64,000 bases of DNA from Bacillus sp. AFS029637 (GCF_002584985.1 NZ_NUPZ01000020.1:16794-80793), one strand, 5' to 3'. Shown: positions 1 through 10,340, counted from the stretch's first letter. A program made the numbers and translations. Notes: generated by a model from the letters alone, not told the origin.

Positions 1-1
1 C

Positions 2-457
2 GAAGACTTTAACTATATCGATCCACAAACGAATGAGCGTTACGTACCATACTGCATCGAGCCATCTTTAGGTGCAGACCGTGTAACATTAGCATTCTTA
101 TGTGATGCATATGAAGAAGAGCAATTAGAGAACGACTCTCGTACAGTTCTTCGTTTCCACCCTGCTTTAGCACCATATAAAGCAGCTATCTTACCATTAT
201 CTAAAAAACTATCTGAAGGTGCTACTGAAGTATTCGCAGAATTAGCTAAAGACTTCATGGTAGACTTTGATGAGACTGGCTCTATCGGTAAACGTTACCG
301 TCGTCAAGACGAAATCGGTACTCCATTCTGTATCACATACGACTTCGACTCTGTTGAAGACAAAGCTGTTACAGTACGTGACCGTGACACAATGGAACAA
401 GTTCGTATGCCAATTAGCGAACTAAAAGGTTTCTTAGAGAAGAAAATCCAGTTCTAA
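2..457 (+). CDS. glyQS: Glycyl-tRNA synthetase, C-terminal fragment (partial)
   Basis: The gene enters from the left edge; only the last 151 codons are present, read in frame from base 2. The enzyme charges tRNA-Gly with glycine in the cytoplasm. The visible part starts in the class II catalytic core, where the LGADR stretch looks like class II motif 3, and continues into the C-terminal anticodon-binding domain. The length and ending fit the dimeric single-chain GlyRS of Firmicutes. A hairpin terminator follows at once. In bacilli this gene is often controlled by a T-box leader, which would lie outside the window. Confidence 0.93.
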   Translation, partial: EDFNYIDPQTNERYVPYCIEPSLGADRVTLAFLCDAYEEEQLENDSRTVLRFHPALAPYKAAILPLSKKLSEGATEVFAELAKDFMVDFDETGSIGKRYRRQDEIGTPFCITYDFDSVEDKAVTVRDRDTMEQVRMPISELKGFLEKKIQF

Positions 458-461
458 TTAT

Positions 462-497
462 AAAAAAGAGGCCGCTCTACTGAGCAGCCTCTTTTCT
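462..497. terminator. Bidirectional terminator between glyQS and thioesterase gene
   Basis: AAAAGAGGC and GCTC (464-477) pair with GAGC and GCCTCTTTT (482-495) around a 4-nt loop. A-runs and T-runs on both sides let it serve both convergent genes. Confidence 0.85.
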
Positions 498-879
498 ATT
501 TTTCACGTTTTTCTTTAATTGCTACTGTACATCTTGAAATACATAATAAGTCATCATTTTCATCAATGATACGAATATCCCAAACCATCGTTGAATTCCC
601 TCTATGTATTGGTGTCCCGATTGCTGTTACAATTCCATCTTGCTTTGAACGAATATGATTTGCATTAATTTCTAAACCGAAACAAATACATTTCTCTTGA
701 TCAATTAAATTGTATGAACCAACACTTGCCACTGTTTCCGCTAACGCAACAGATGCACCCCCGTGTAAAAATCCAAACGGCTGATGCGTCCGCCCATCAA
801 CAGGCATCGTAGCAACCACCTTATCTTCTGTCATCTCTAACAACTCAATTCCAAGCGAATCCATTAAAGTTTTTCCCAT
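496..879 (-). CDS. Hotdog-fold acyl-CoA thioesterase (PaaI/YuxO-like)
   Basis: This 127-residue cytoplasmic protein is a full-length single hotdog domain. The HQPFGFLHGGASVALAE segment (about residues 32-48) is the family signature, with the HGG turn and a following Glu in the usual catalytic region. Members hydrolyse acyl- or aromatic-CoA thioesters; B. subtilis YuxO has been linked to DHNA-CoA hydrolysis in menaquinone synthesis. The substrate cannot be read from the sequence. It is a single gene, convergent with glyQS, with a GGGGG ribosome site upstream of ATG 879. Confidence 0.85.
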   Translation of the reverse strand: MGKTLMDSLGIELLEMTEDKVVATMPVDGRTHQPFGFLHGGASVALAETVASVGSYNLIDQEKCICFGLEINANHIRSKQDGIVTAIGTPIHRGNSTMVWDIRIIDENDDLLCISRCTVAIKEKREK

Positions 880-974
880 CTCGTTTCCCCCTTCTCTTAC
901 GTTAATCGAATGTATAATTTTACCTATTTATTTTCAAACTACCTATAACACTTATATAAGGAGGTTTCACCTAA

Positions 975-1718
975 ATGAAACAGAAATTTTGTATACTACT
1001 GCTCATGTTCTCCTTGCTGACTATTGTACCAAATTGTACACTAGCAGCCAAAGCATCCAACCTGACAATCGATGTGAAGACTGTCACGCAAAAAGGTAAG
1101 AAACCTTATATAGAATATCAAATTAACAGGCCTTCCTTTCACAACTTTTCCGATTCTAAATTTCAAAACAAGCTCAATTTCTATTACAAAAAATCTACTG
1201 ACAAGTTTAAAAACAAGTTAGAAAAAGACGCAAAAAAATATTATGAAGAAACAGAAGGATCTAGTACACCCTTTCATCCGTACGTGGCAAATGTTGATTA
1301 TAAAGTCTCTTTAAACAAACCACCTTTTCTCAGCTTATATGTGAATTACTATCAATATACAGGCGGCACACACGGTCTTTATACGTGGAAGGCAAACACA
1401 TTTGATCTAAACGAAAAAAAGTTACTACACTTAGACGATTTATTTCAACAAGAAGATAAATACAAAGAAGTAATACGCGCAGAGATTGTAAAACAAATTA
1501 AACAAAATGAAAGCATTTATTTTCCTGATGCAACGGAAAAAGTAATGAGCGCTACAAAGTTCCACTTCTTTTTAGAACCGGACAATCTCGTAATTTATTT
1601 CCCTTTATATGAGATTGCTCCTTATTCAAGTGGAATTCCGCAATTTCGTATTCCGTATACGTTGCTAAGAGACTATATTAAGCCTTCTTATCAAAATATT
1701 TTGATTGACAACAAGTAA
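975..1718 (+). CDS. Secreted DUF4163/DUF3298 protein (RsiV-like extracellular region)
   Basis: The 247-residue protein has an N-terminal signal peptide (hydrophobic core about residues 5-24, ending TLAA) and no later membrane segment. The YTGGTHG motif near residue 130 is typical of DUF4163, and the C-terminal EIAPYSSGIPQFRIPY is typical of DUF3298. These domains form the outer part of the anti-sigma factor RsiV, which binds lysozyme, but this protein lacks the cytoplasmic anti-sigma part. It is probably a secreted or wall-associated protein of unknown role. AGGAGG precedes ATG 975. Confidence 0.8.
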   Translation: MKQKFCILLLMFSLLTIVPNCTLAAKASNLTIDVKTVTQKGKKPYIEYQINRPSFHNFSDSKFQNKLNFYYKKSTDKFKNKLEKDAKKYYEETEGSSTPFHPYVANVDYKVSLNKPPFLSLYVNYYQYTGGTHGLYTWKANTFDLNEKKLLHLDDLFQQEDKYKEVIRAEIVKQIKQNESIYFPDATEKVMSATKFHFFLEPDNLVIYFPLYEIAPYSSGIPQFRIPYTLLRDYIKPSYQNILIDNK

Positions 1719-1734
1719 ATAGTTTCGCTACGAT

Positions 1735-1768
1735 AATGTTAACCTAAAAACAACAGGAGGTTAACATT
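1735..1768 (+). promoter_or_regulatory. BirA operator overlapping the bioY ribosome binding site
   Basis: AATGTTAACC (1735-1744) and GGTTAACATT (1759-1768) form a perfect inverted repeat with a 14-nt spacer. The form and spacing match the biotin repressor BirA box of bacilli (GTTAAC half-sites). It ends one base before the bioY start codon and contains the AGGAGG site, so bound BirA-biotinyl-AMP would block bioY expression when biotin is plentiful. Confidence 0.88.
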
Positions 1769-2362
1769 ATGAGAAGATTTCACGTTTTAGATTTAGCATT
1801 AGCTGCCATGTTTGTTGCTCTTATGGCCATCGGTGCAAATATTGTATCTTGGGCACCATTCTTACAAGTAGCGGGCGTCCCATTATCTATGCAACCATTT
1901 TTCGCGATTTTAGCAGGACTTCTTCTTGGAAGTAGACTTGGTGCATTATCAATGACAGTATATATGCTCGTTGGCGTAGCCGGCGCACCAATCTTCGCTA
2001 ACTTCAAAGCTGGATTCGGGGCACTTTTAGATCCTACTGGTGGTTTTATTATCGCATTTATTATCGTTGCTTACGTATCAGGAAAATTAGTAGAACAAAA
2101 AGAAAGACCAACATTCAGTACATTTGCGATTGCCTCTTTCACTGGAATTATTTTAACTTATATTATCGGTACTACTTACATGTACGGGGCGGTCAATCTC
2201 TTCATGGGCGGTAATATGAGCTATAAAGCTGCTTGGATGATTATGATGTGGTTTGCAGTAAAGGATATTGTATTTACAATTATCGGTGCTATTATCGCAC
2301 CTCGCATATACTATGCTGTACGTCGCTCTGCTTATCAGCATTCTCATTCGACGATTTCATAA
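1769..2362 (+). CDS. bioY: Biotin transporter BioY
   Basis: BioY is the substrate-binding membrane subunit (S component) of the biotin ECF transporter. The 197-residue length is normal, with about six hydrophobic segments. PLSMQPFFAILAGLLLG (about residues 39-55) and the GGF/GAP glycine-rich turns are family signatures. It works alone or with the shared EcfA/EcfT module encoded elsewhere. The BirA operator directly before it supports biotin as the substrate. The gene is monocistronic, bounded by its own terminator. Confidence 0.95.
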   Translation: MRRFHVLDLALAAMFVALMAIGANIVSWAPFLQVAGVPLSMQPFFAILAGLLLGSRLGALSMTVYMLVGVAGAPIFANFKAGFGALLDPTGGFIIAFIIVAYVSGKLVEQKERPTFSTFAIASFTGIILTYIIGTTYMYGAVNLFMGGNMSYKAAWMIMMWFAVKDIVFTIIGAIIAPRIYYAVRRSAYQHSHSTIS

Positions 2363-2365
2363 GAA

Positions 2366-2404
2366 AAAAGAGTTATCTTAGTATTCTAAGATAACTCTTT
2401 TTTA
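2366..2404 (+). terminator. bioY terminator
   Basis: AGTTATCTTAG (2371-2381) pairs perfectly with CTAAGATAACT (2386-2396) around TATT and is followed by a T-run. Confidence 0.9.
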
Positions 2405-2510
2405 TATTTCGACAATATACGACACATATTGAAAATAAATTCTGTTATGCTAGTTCAGCAAATCTTGCATTTTGCACATATAATTAAAACAATGTTTTGG
2501 AGGAAAATCA

Positions 2511-3347
2511 GTGAAACTATCAAAAAACACACTTATTAAACTAAGTGTCGGAGTACTATCTTTATTTTTCATACTAAGTATGAGCATAAGTTACAATTTA
2601 TATGGAAATAGCGAGTTAGGAATGCCATACACGCTTGGAAATGGCCTAGCATTTTTCTTTTTAATTCTTACTATAGTTAGTTTCTGCGCGGCTTTAATCT
2701 TTATTGTGATAGGATTAATAAAAAAAATTCGAAAATCACCAGCAAAAAAGTCCTTAGTGACATCTATAACACTATTTCTTACATCAGTTATATCAATCAT
2801 TGTCCTTCTCTTTACTATAACAAAAGTAACAAATATGGAGGAGGAATATCAAGCTCTTCAAGCCCAAAAGAAAAAAGAAGCTAGTTACTTAATTGCAGCA
2901 GCATCCTTTTATAATAATATAAATACTTTTAAATATGCAGCATCTTACGTCTTATCCGAGTATTCAACTACATGGTCAAATGCAATAGATAACAGACATG
3001 ACTTCAACAATGCACTAAGTTCTAAGAGAAAAGAAATTGATGGAACAATTGTAGCTGTAGATACGTTTTACAGCAACATGGGGAACGATTTAAAGTTAGT
3101 ATCTGAAGCTGCAAAAGAACAACCAAATAAATATAAAGAAACCTATGAAGAATATAAAAAAATATATGGTATTATAACTGCCCTCAATGAACAAGCGCAA
3201 TCCCCTAGTGGAAGCTTAATTTCATTTAATCAAAACGTTAATGCATTGATTCAGGAATACCAAAAAGCAGCAGGAAATATTAATATCGCTATTACTGATG
3301 AAATTAAATCCAAAGCAGATGAGCTGAAACCTACCGATCAAAATTAA
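2511..3347 (+). CDS. Membrane protein of unknown function with helical extracytoplasmic or cytoplasmic tail
   Basis: I do not recognise this 278-residue protein. It has three hydrophobic segments (about residues 10-28, 44-68 and 82-104) followed by a roughly 170-residue polar, helix-rich tail with heptad-like stretches (EEEYQALQAQKKKEA and later). It begins with GTG, nine bases after a TTGGAGG ribosome site. It stands alone between the bioY and galU units, and the tail may form a coiled coil. No enzymatic motif was seen. Confidence 0.7.
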   Translation: MKLSKNTLIKLSVGVLSLFFILSMSISYNLYGNSELGMPYTLGNGLAFFFLILTIVSFCAALIFIVIGLIKKIRKSPAKKSLVTSITLFLTSVISIIVLLFTITKVTNMEEEYQALQAQKKKEASYLIAAASFYNNINTFKYAASYVLSEYSTTWSNAIDNRHDFNNALSSKRKEIDGTIVAVDTFYSNMGNDLKLVSEAAKEQPNKYKETYEEYKKIYGIITALNEQAQSPSGSLISFNQNVNALIQEYQKAAGNINIAITDEIKSKADELKPTDQN

Positions 3348-3375
3348 AGACACTCTCTCCAGAGTGTCTTTTTTC
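3346..3375 (+). terminator. Terminator after the 2511-3347 gene
   Basis: GACACTCT (3349-3356) pairs with AGAGTGTC (3361-3368) around CTCC, followed by T6. Confidence 0.88.
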
Positions 3376-3378
3376 TCA

Positions 3379-3442
3379 AAAAAATCCCCTTAGATTAAAC
3401 AATACATTCATTTCTCTACTGCTTATCAAAAGGGGATCATAT
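3379..3442 (-). terminator. Long-loop terminator-like dyad after galU
   Basis: Read on the minus strand, ATCCCCTT (3437-3430) pairs with AAGGGGAT (3391-3384) and runs into T-rich DNA. The loop of nearly 40 nt is unusually long, so its efficiency is uncertain. Confidence 0.5.
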
Positions 3443-3458
3443 CACTATATTAAGACTC

Positions 3459-4337
3459 TTAGTTCGTCTGTTCTTCTAAAATTCTCTTCATCATTGTAAC
3501 CATGTCATCACGTAATTCTGGGTGTTGCAGGGCCATTTCGATTGTCGTTTGAACGAATCCTAGTTTTTCACCTACGTCGTAGCGTTTTCCTTCGAAATCG
3601 TAAGCAAATACACGTTGAATTTCATTTAAGTTTTGGATCGCATCTGTTAACTGAATTTCACCGCCAGCACCGACATTTTGCTGTTCTAAGAACATGAAAA
3701 TTTCAGGCGTTAAGACGTAACGTCCCATAATTGCTAAGTTTGAAGGCGCTGTACCTGCTGCTGGTTTCTCAACGAAATTGCGAACTTGGTAACGACGTCC
3801 CTCTTGCTCTAATGGGTCAATAATTCCGTAGCGATGTGTTTCATCTTCTGGAACCGTTTGTACACCAATAACAGAAGAAAGCGTTTTATCATATTCTTCG
3901 ATTAATTGGCGTAAACATGGTTTTTCAGCTTGAACGATATCATCACCTAGTAAAACAGCAAATGGCTCATCACCGATGAATTTACGTGCACACCAAACAG
4001 CGTGTCCTAATCCTCTTGGTTCTTTTTGACGAATATAATGAATGTCTACCATTTTTGAAGAAGCCTGTACTTTTTCAAGTAACTCATACTTTTTCTTTTC
4101 TAATAAGTTTTGCTCTAACTCAAATGCATTATCAAAATGATCTTCAATAGAGCGCTTTGTTTTACCAGTAACGATAATAATATCTTCGATTCCTGATTGT
4201 ATTGCTTCTTCTACGATGTATTGGATAGTTGGTTTATCTACTATCGGTAACATTTCTTTTGGCATTGCTTTTGTAGCTGGTAAAAAACGTGTTCCTAATC
4301 CAGCTGCTGGGATTATGGCTTTTCTTACTTTTTTCAT
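3459..4337 (-). CDS. galU: UTP-glucose-1-phosphate uridylyltransferase
   Basis: The enzyme makes UDP-glucose from UTP and glucose-1-phosphate for teichoic acid, glycolipid and polysaccharide synthesis in the cytoplasm. [19 protein letters not shown] (about residues 13-31) is the nucleotide-binding signature, and the length of 292 residues fits the GalU/GtaB family. The start is drawn at ATG 4337; a GTG three bases upstream (4340) is an alternative. It lies just downstream of pgcA, which makes its substrate, so the two form a functional pair, though a hairpin separates them. Confidence 0.95.
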   Translation of the reverse strand: MKKVRKAIIPAAGLGTRFLPATKAMPKEMLPIVDKPTIQYIVEEAIQSGIEDIIIVTGKTKRSIEDHFDNAFELEQNLLEKKKYELLEKVQASSKMVDIHYIRQKEPRGLGHAVWCARKFIGDEPFAVLLGDDIVQAEKPCLRQLIEEYDKTLSSVIGVQTVPEDETHRYGIIDPLEQEGRRYQVRNFVEKPAAGTAPSNLAIMGRYVLTPEIFMFLEQQNVGAGGEIQLTDAIQNLNEIQRVFAYDFEGKRYDVGEKLGFVQTTIEMALQHPELRDDMVTMMKRILEEQTN

Positions 4338-4390
4338 CACAAAATACCCTCTCTTCTGTCAGAATCAATAACGATCATTTCCTTACATAG

Positions 4391-4420
4391 AACAAAAGGG
4401 AGATTTCGCTCCCTTTTGTT
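4391..4420 (-). terminator. Hairpin between pgcA and galU
   Basis: AACAAAAGGGAG (4391-4402) pairs perfectly with CTCCCTTTTGTT (4409-4420). The stem is strong but the T-run is short, so some readthrough from pgcA into galU is likely. Confidence 0.75.
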
Positions 4421-4445
4421 CCCTACCACTTAAAATTACTTTATA

Positions 4446-6170
4446 TTATAAACGATTCATAATATCTTCTTTAATAGTAAGTAACTTTTGTTCACTATTT
4501 TGTAAAGAATTATCTTGTACACCAAAGTAGAACTTGATTTTCGGTTCTGTTCCAGATGGACGTAAGCAGAACCAAGAACCGTCCTCTAATTGATATTTTA
4601 ACACATTTGATTTCGGTAAGTGAATCTCTTCTTTATGTCCATCTTGTAAAGATGTAACGATGCTTGCTTTATAATCTTCAACTGCTACGACTGTTAAGCC
4701 AGCTACTTCCTTCGGAGGATTTTCACGGAATGTTGCCATCATCTCTTGGATTTGTTCCGCTCCGTCTTTTCCTTTTAACGTTAACGATACAAGATCTTCA
4801 CGGAAGAAACCGTACTTCTCAAATACTTCTAATAGACCGTCGTATAACGTTTTGCCTTGTGCTTTGTAGTATGCAGCTACTTCACATGCAAATAAAACAG
4901 ACTGTACTGCATCTTTATCACGGCAGAATGGACGGATTAAATAACCATAGCTTTCCTCATAACCGAATTGGAATTCATATTGTCCGCTTTCTTCGTACTG
5001 TTTAATTTTCTCACCGATAAATTTAAATCCAGTTAACGTATCAACTGTATCTAAACCGTATGCTTTTGCAATTGTACGGCCAATTTCAGACGTTACGATT
5101 GTTTTTAATACAACACCGTTCTCTGGAAGTGTTCCGTTTTCTTTCTTTTGAGACAATAAGTAATCAAGCATTAATGCGCCTGTTTGGTTTCCAGTTAATA
5201 CTTGGAACTCACCATCATGATTACGAACAGCTACACCAAGACGGTCTGCATCAGGATCCGTTGCGATTAACACATCAGCTCCAATTTTTTCACCGTCACG
5301 AATCGCATACTCAAAAGCAGCATGTTCTTCTGGGTTTGGTGATTTTACTGTAGAGAAGTTCGGATCTGGTAACTCTTGCTCTTTTACAACTGTTACATCT
5401 GTAAATCCAACTTCTTCTAAACCACGGCGCACAGAAACATTTGATGTTCCGTGTAATGGTGTAAAGACGATTTTTAAATCTTTACCAACCTTTTGTACCA
5501 TTTCTTTATTAATAATGACATTGTTCAATTCTGTAGCATATGCATCATCTACTTCTTGTCCAATGATATGTAATAAACCGTCAGCTTTTAATTGCTCCAC
5601 ATCAGCAACCTCAACTGTTAATTCATCTTCTACTGCATCTACGTAGCTAATTAATTCATCAGCTTCTTTTGGAGGCAACTGCCCACCATCTTCACCGTAC
5701 ACTTTATATCCGTTATATTCAGGTGGATTATGACTTGCCGTAAGAACGATTCCACTCACTGTATGTAAATGACGAACTGCGAAAGAAAGAACTGGCGTTG
5801 GACGTAAGCTTTCAAACACATATGTTGTAATACCGTGTGCACCAAGTGTAGCAGCTACTTCCATTGCAAACTCAGGTGATTTATGACGAGAATCATACGC
5901 TACAACAACACCGCGCTTCTTCGCTTCTTCACCTAATTTTCCGATAAACTTCGCTAATCCTTGCGTTGCTTTACGAACTGTATATACATTTAAACGGTTC
6001 GTACCAGCACCAAGTTCACCACGCATACCACCTGTACCGAACTCTAGATTTTTATAAAAGCTGTCCTCGATTTTCTTCTCATCTTGCTTCATGTTTTCTA
6101 GTTGTTCTTTTAATTCTACGTCTAATTCTGCATATGAAAGCCAGCGACTAAATTCTTGTTTCCAATTCAT
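4446..6170 (-). CDS. pgcA: Alpha-phosphoglucomutase (phosphohexomutase family)
   Basis: The enzyme interconverts glucose-6-phosphate and glucose-1-phosphate, feeding GalU. It has all family landmarks: [12 protein letters not shown] near the N-terminus, the phosphoserine loop [13 protein letters not shown] (about residues 140-152), the metal loop DPDADRLG and the sugar-binding GYEESYGY, plus the C-terminal phosphate-binding RPSGTEPK. The length is 574 residues. The start is ATG 6170, because GAGGAG lies eight bases before it; the upstream ATG 6188 overlaps that ribosome site. Confidence 0.95.
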   Translation of the reverse strand: MNWKQEFSRWLSYAELDVELKEQLENMKQDEKKIEDSFYKNLEFGTGGMRGELGAGTNRLNVYTVRKATQGLAKFIGKLGEEAKKRGVVVAYDSRHKSPEFAMEVAATLGAHGITTYVFESLRPTPVLSFAVRHLHTVSGIVLTASHNPPEYNGYKVYGEDGGQLPPKEADELISYVDAVEDELTVEVADVEQLKADGLLHIIGQEVDDAYATELNNVIINKEMVQKVGKDLKIVFTPLHGTSNVSVRRGLEEVGFTDVTVVKEQELPDPNFSTVKSPNPEEHAAFEYAIRDGEKIGADVLIATDPDADRLGVAVRNHDGEFQVLTGNQTGALMLDYLLSQKKENGTLPENGVVLKTIVTSEIGRTIAKAYGLDTVDTLTGFKFIGEKIKQYEESGQYEFQFGYEESYGYLIRPFCRDKDAVQSVLFACEVAAYYKAQGKTLYDGLLEVFEKYGFFREDLVSLTLKGKDGAEQIQEMMATFRENPPKEVAGLTVVAVEDYKASIVTSLQDGHKEEIHLPKSNVLKYQLEDGSWFCLRPSGTEPKIKFYFGVQDNSLQNSEQKLLTIKEDIMNRL

Positions 6171-6313
6171 AATTCTATCTCCTCTCACTTTTCATACCTT
6201 TATTATATGAAAAAAACAACCTGTGTCTCAATATTTTTTACAATCTAACAGGATTTTACTAGGAATATTTGTATACACTATGATTAAATACTCTACCAAA
6301 GGGAATGAGGATT

Positions 6314-6919
6314 ATGCAAGAATGGGGCTTGTCAGAAGAGCTCAAAATACAAACAAAGCAAATGATTGAAATTGCTGAAAAAGAACTATCAATCATGAGA
6401 CAAGCAATCGATAAGGAAGATGAATGTATTTTGTGTAAAATGGAAGATATTCATCATATGTTAGCAAATGTACAAACATTGGCAGCTACATACTATATTC
6501 AAGCTTATTTATCACCTTATACGGAAAGCTCACAGTTCATTACAACAGCTGTCCAGCATTTAAGCGCCCGAAAACATGGTGCTCTTATTGTTGTGGAACG
6601 AAACGAGACACTTCATCCTTTCATTCAAACTGGAACAACGTTAAACGCTCATTTAACCGCACCATTACTCGAATCGATTTTTTATCCAGGTAACCCTCTT
6701 CATGATGGAGCCGTTCTCGTTAAAAACAATCATATTGTCTCAGCAGCTAATATTCTTCCATTAACGAAAAGTACAGAAGTTGATCCTGAGCTAGGAACAC
6801 GTCACAGAGCTGCAATTGGCTTATCAGAACAAAGCGATGCACTTATATTAGTTGTCTCTGAAGAAACCGGACGCACTTCCTTTGCTTTAAACGGGACTTT
6901 ATATACGATTTCTTTATAG
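6314..6919 (+). CDS. cdaS: Sporulation-type diadenylate cyclase CdaS
   Basis: CdaS makes cyclic di-AMP from two ATP. The DAC domain occupies about residues 75-200, with the catalytic DGAVLV and RHRAA motifs both intact. The N-terminal region of about 70 residues is helical and lacks membrane segments, which distinguishes CdaS from the membrane-bound CdaA; in CdaS these helices are autoinhibitory. In B. subtilis it acts in the forespore and affects germination. The start is ATG 6314, with AAAGGG about ten bases upstream; ATG 6305 would abut that site. It is divergent from pgcA. Confidence 0.92.
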   Translation: MQEWGLSEELKIQTKQMIEIAEKELSIMRQAIDKEDECILCKMEDIHHMLANVQTLAATYYIQAYLSPYTESSQFITTAVQHLSARKHGALIVVERNETLHPFIQTGTTLNAHLTAPLLESIFYPGNPLHDGAVLVKNNHIVSAANILPLTKSTEVDPELGTRHRAAIGLSEQSDALILVVSEETGRTSFALNGTLYTISL

Positions 6920-6961
6920 GATCAACTTTCACTCTGTAACAGTACGATAGTAAATGAACTT

Positions 6962-6992
6962 ATATCGACTTACCGACAAAAACTGACAATAA
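6962..6992 (+). repeat. Family C intergenic repeat fragment
   Basis: These 31 bp match 24859-24889 at 30 positions. In both places the fragment lies just upstream of a terminator shared with a minus-strand gene. It is the distal part of the larger repeat described at 24713-24889. Confidence 0.75.
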
Positions 6993-7007
6993 GTATACTG
7001 TATCAAG

Positions 7008-7042
7008 AAAAAAGGCTGTTCCAACGTGTTGGAACAGCCTTC
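7008..7042 (-). terminator. pepA terminator
   Basis: AAGGCTGTTCCAA (7012-7024) pairs perfectly with TTGGAACAGCCTT (7029-7041). The T-run lies on the minus strand. Confidence 0.9.
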
Positions 7043-7052
7043 TTACATAATC

Positions 7053-8537
7053 TTATTCTTCCTCGAAACGTTCAACAAGTGTTGCAAGTGTACGTACCAT
7101 TGCACCAGTTGCACCAGCCGGTCCTAAATCATGCGCACCTGTTGTTTCAGATGTTCCAGCGATATCTAAATGTACCCAAGGTGTATCTTCTGCGAATTCA
7201 CCTAGGAATGTACCCGCCATCACTGCATGCCCTTCACGGCCTGGTGAGTTATTTAAATCAGCAAATTTACTATTTCTCACACGTTCTTTATCGCGTTCAA
7301 AAATCGGTAATTGCCAAATTGGCTCATCCGTTTCCATAGAAGCTTCTAACACTTGTTCAAATAGTTCTTCATTATTTGTCATTGCACCTGTCGTATGATT
7401 TCCAAGGGCAACAATTACACCACCTGTTAATGTTGCAACATCAATAAGGTAGTTTGCACCAAGTTTTTTCGCATACGTAATACCGTCAGCTAACGCTAAG
7501 CGACCTTCTGCATCTGTATTTAATACTTCAATTGTTTTTCCGCTCATAGATGTAATCACATCGTCTGGCTTAAATGCTGTACCACTTACAACGTTATCAG
7601 TTGAAGGAATAACAGCAATCACGTTTTGCTCTGGGCGAAGTTCTCCGATAATTTCCATCGCGCCTAAAACAGCAGCTGCACCGCCCATATCACCTTTCAT
7701 ACCTACCATGCCTTCACGTGGTTTTAAAGAATAACCACCTGTATCGTATGTAATTCCTTTTCCAACAAATCCAATTACATCTGTCCACTCTTCTTTTCCT
7801 TTATAAATAAGGGCGATCATTTTCGGTGGCTCTGTACTACCTTGGTTTACTGCAAGTAATGCACCCATACCAAGATCTTCCATCTCTTCTTTCTCAAGAA
7901 CTTTATAATCCATATCATATTTTTCCGCTAATTCAACAGCATACTCAGCAAGTTTCGTCGCTGTTAATACGTTTGGCGGCATATTTACAAGTGTACGAGC
8001 TGAATTTGTTGCACGTCCATGTACGTATCCAACTGTTAATGCTGCTTCAATTTCTTGTGCATCTTCCGCTGTAATAGCCGTGAACTTCTCTAGCTCTACA
8101 TAATCCTTTTTATCTGTTTTATACGTTTGTAATTCATATGTACCAAGGCCTTGTACTTCTGCCGCAATATGAGCTACATCAATCGCATCCAATTTCTCTG
8201 TTACGAAAGAATCTAGTAAGATTGCTGCATCTTGTACTTTTGCTGCTTGCAGTGTTTTAAACGCCTTACCAAGAGCTGCACGTAACGTTTCTGTCGTGTA
8301 AGACTCTTTCTTACCTAAACCGACGAAATAATAACGTTTCACATTTGTTTTCCCTAAACTATGTACTTTTGAAATAGCTTTTTTCTTCGTAGAAAGTTCT
8401 TTTTCTTCTAATAAAACTTGTAATTGCCCTTCAAACGCCTTATCCAATTCTTGTACAAAACTACTCGTTTTATCTTCTTCAAATAAAGCAACAATTACCG
8501 CTTCATGACCTGCTAATTCTTTTTGTACTTGAAACAT
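7053..8537 (-). CDS. pepA: Leucyl aminopeptidase (M17 family)
   Basis: This is a cytosolic two-metal aminopeptidase that removes N-terminal residues, chiefly leucine. The 494-residue chain has the variable N-terminal domain (about 1-170) and the M17 catalytic domain. The family signature [10 protein letters not shown] lies at about residues 339-348 and the metal-binding [10 protein letters not shown] near 257-266. Its order with yuiC and yuiB follows B. subtilis, where pepA is yuiE. It has its own terminator and is monocistronic. Confidence 0.95.
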   Translation of the reverse strand: MFQVQKELAGHEAVIVALFEEDKTSSFVQELDKAFEGQLQVLLEEKELSTKKKAISKVHSLGKTNVKRYYFVGLGKKESYTTETLRAALGKAFKTLQAAKVQDAAILLDSFVTEKLDAIDVAHIAAEVQGLGTYELQTYKTDKKDYVELEKFTAITAEDAQEIEAALTVGYVHGRATNSARTLVNMPPNVLTATKLAEYAVELAEKYDMDYKVLEKEEMEDLGMGALLAVNQGSTEPPKMIALIYKGKEEWTDVIGFVGKGITYDTGGYSLKPREGMVGMKGDMGGAAAVLGAMEIIGELRPEQNVIAVIPSTDNVVSGTAFKPDDVITSMSGKTIEVLNTDAEGRLALADGITYAKKLGANYLIDVATLTGGVIVALGNHTTGAMTNNEELFEQVLEASMETDEPIWQLPIFERDKERVRNSKFADLNNSPGREGHAVMAGTFLGEFAEDTPWVHLDIAGTSETTGAHDLGPAGATGAMVRTLATLVERFEEE

Positions 8538-8671
8538 GTTCAGACCCCCTAAATTTCTCTACTCTACCTGTATTATAACTTTATTTTCGATAAAATGCGA
8601 CAATTCTAACTTCTATTTTGTGACATGTAACATCCATGCCCATCCAATTTCTTCTATTATGAAATATGAAA

Positions 8672-8705
8672 AGAAAAAAAGTCTAGTGCTATTCCCACTA
8701 GACTA
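8672..8705 (-). terminator. yuiC terminator overlapping its stop codon
   Basis: AGTCTAGTG (8680-8688) pairs with CACTAGACT (8696-8704). The minus strand continues into seven T, and one arm includes the stop codon. Confidence 0.88.
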
Positions 8706-9329
8706 TCTTTGCTTTAAATATTGCCCTCGAAACACTTGCATCGTTTCGTCTTCATTTAACATCGTTAACTCTTCTTCTGTAAACTTACCATTTCCTATTT
8801 TCACTACGTATACATTTACCTTTTTCTTACCCCATTGGCTATAAACATCTTTCACCGTATCATAATATAAATCAAGACGGTTTCCTTTTATAGCACCGCC
8901 CTTATCGGCAACGACCCCATACCCGTAATCTGGCACAAATAAAATCGTTCCAATCGGGAATACGCGTAAGTCCGCAGCGATTGTCGAATATAAATCCCGT
9001 TTCGCTTTCACACCTGAATATGTAATACCATACTCCGGATGTCCCGGACTCTTACCAGTTGACTCCACTCCTGACGTATAACCCGTTGCCGTCATTTCAA
9101 TTGTACGATATTTAGACCAGTCATTTGCCTGTTCTAAAGCATTTATCACTTCTTTACTCGGAGCAACATTGTTCTTCATTTCTGCTGCATGTACTTCTTT
9201 TGCACTCGTTTCCTCATATTTCTTTACAATCTCTAATAAAGAAACGCCAGTGAAAGCATTCCATGTTACGCATAATGCGGAAACAAGTAAACAAGTCATC
9301 ATAATGCGAATACAATATCGTTTTAACAT
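8703..9329 (-). CDS. yuiC: YuiC-like 3D-domain protein (putative lytic transglycosylase)
   Basis: The protein is membrane-anchored or secreted, with a hydrophobic segment near its N-terminus and a C-terminal 3D domain. TATGYTS, the [21 protein letters not shown] region and the three Asp of the fold (including the NRLDLYYD motif) are present. 3D-domain proteins such as YuiC cut peptidoglycan in spore-former resuscitation. The start is drawn at ATG 9329 (208 residues), 14 bases after AAGGAG; the frame stays open to ATG 9362, so the true start is unsure. The position next to pepA matches B. subtilis. Confidence 0.85.
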   Translation of the reverse strand: MLKRYCIRIMMTCLLVSALCVTWNAFTGVSLLEIVKKYEETSAKEVHAAEMKNNVAPSKEVINALEQANDWSKYRTIEMTATGYTSGVESTGKSPGHPEYGITYSGVKAKRDLYSTIAADLRVFPIGTILFVPDYGYGVVADKGGAIKGNRLDLYYDTVKDVYSQWGKKKVNVYVVKIGNGKFTEEELTMLNEDETMQVFRGQYLKQR

Positions 9330-9415
9330 TTTTATATTCCACACTCCTTCATCGTTAATCATTCCCTATACGATGAAGGAATATGCAAAAAAATAATCCC
9401 CAAGCGAATTGGAGA

Positions 9416-9733
9416 TTAAAACATTTGATATCCACTTTTCCGAAGTTTCTTAATGACGATTCCCGCTAAAGCAGCTCCTACTAATCCAGTAGATAAAATA
9501 AATACATCTGCTTGTCCTAAGTGCGATACACTTGTCCCAAATGAAGAAAATGTTTCTTTTGGCTTTGAAAAGTAATCCCACACACTCGCTTTATTAATAA
9601 TGAGCATACAAACAATCGGATACACAATAACCATTACCCATGTAGCTCGCAATATCATATTTAGTAAAAATCCAATTCCAAAAAACAAAATAAAGAATAG
9701 CATCATTGAAATAAGTAGTACCGGTATACTCAC
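9416..9733 (-). CDS. yuiB: YuiB-like small membrane protein
   Basis: The protein has 105 residues with an N-terminal double hydrophobic segment (about 5-45) and another near 78-95; no catalytic motif is visible. The order relative to yuiC, and the general character, match B. subtilis YuiB, whose function is unknown to me. Its ATG overlaps the stop of the upstream Nudix gene by four bases (ATGA), so the two are translationally coupled. Confidence 0.75.
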   Translation of the reverse strand: MSIPVLLISMMLFFILFFGIGFLLNMILRATWVMVIVYPIVCMLIINKASVWDYFSKPKETFSSFGTSVSHLGQADVFILSTGLVGAALAGIVIKKLRKSGYQMF

Positions 9734-10236
9734 TTCTTCTCCCTCTCCTTCGCATGCGCCGTAAATACGTGATAGGCCGTATAACCAAATTGCTCTCCTG
9801 GATTTAATGTTTTGTCCATTTCAAGATGTAGCTCTGATCTTCCTTCTAACAAATATTGAATAAGTACAGACGTATTTGGATCGCCTGCTATAGTCTCTGG
9901 ATGTAAAAACGCTACTTCAGACAATTCCTTCTCCTGCACAATAATAGTTTCTCCTTCAGGCTCCAAAAGGAAAATAATCATATTATCACTAATCTCATTA
10001 CGAATAACGCCCGATCGAACACCAATGATTCCCTTCACGTGAGCGACAATGCCTGTCTCTTCTAACACTTCACGCTTCACAGCTTCATCAACCGTCTCAC
10101 CTTCATTCACAAAACCAGCCGGTAACGACCATTTCCCCTTTAATCCACTGTATTTCTTCTTAACGAATAGCCACCTGCCATCTTTTGTAGCTACTAAGCC
10201 ACTAACAGCTAACCATACTTTCCCGCGCTTCCCCAT
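9730..10236 (-). CDS. Nudix hydrolase
   Basis: The 168-residue protein contains the complete Nudix box, from the Gly of AGFVNEGET through EAVKREVLEETG (about residues 41-63), with the EEXGX metal-binding core intact. Such enzymes hydrolyse nucleoside diphosphates linked to another group; the actual substrate is not predictable here. A C-terminal extension of about 35 residues follows the Nudix fold. It is the first gene of a two-gene unit with yuiB. GGAGGTTG precedes ATG 10236. Confidence 0.88.
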   Translation of the reverse strand: MGKRGKVWLAVSGLVATKDGRWLFVKKKYSGLKGKWSLPAGFVNEGETVDEAVKREVLEETGIVAHVKGIIGVRSGVIRNEISDNMIIFLLEPEGETIIVQEKELSEVAFLHPETIAGDPNTSVLIQYLLEGRSELHLEMDKTLNPGEQFGYTAYHVFTAHAKEREKK

Positions 10237-10340
10237 GATGCAACCTCCTCCACTAGAGAGAACAGAATATTCTTTCTTTTTTATATATTATACTATATTT
10301 TTAAGTACACTGTGACTTTTCCTTTCTTAGGGTAATGCAC

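Noticed and set aside
4664-5353. Plus-strand open frames within pgcA
   Set aside because: Leucine/histidine-rich shadows of the mutase gene on the other strand.
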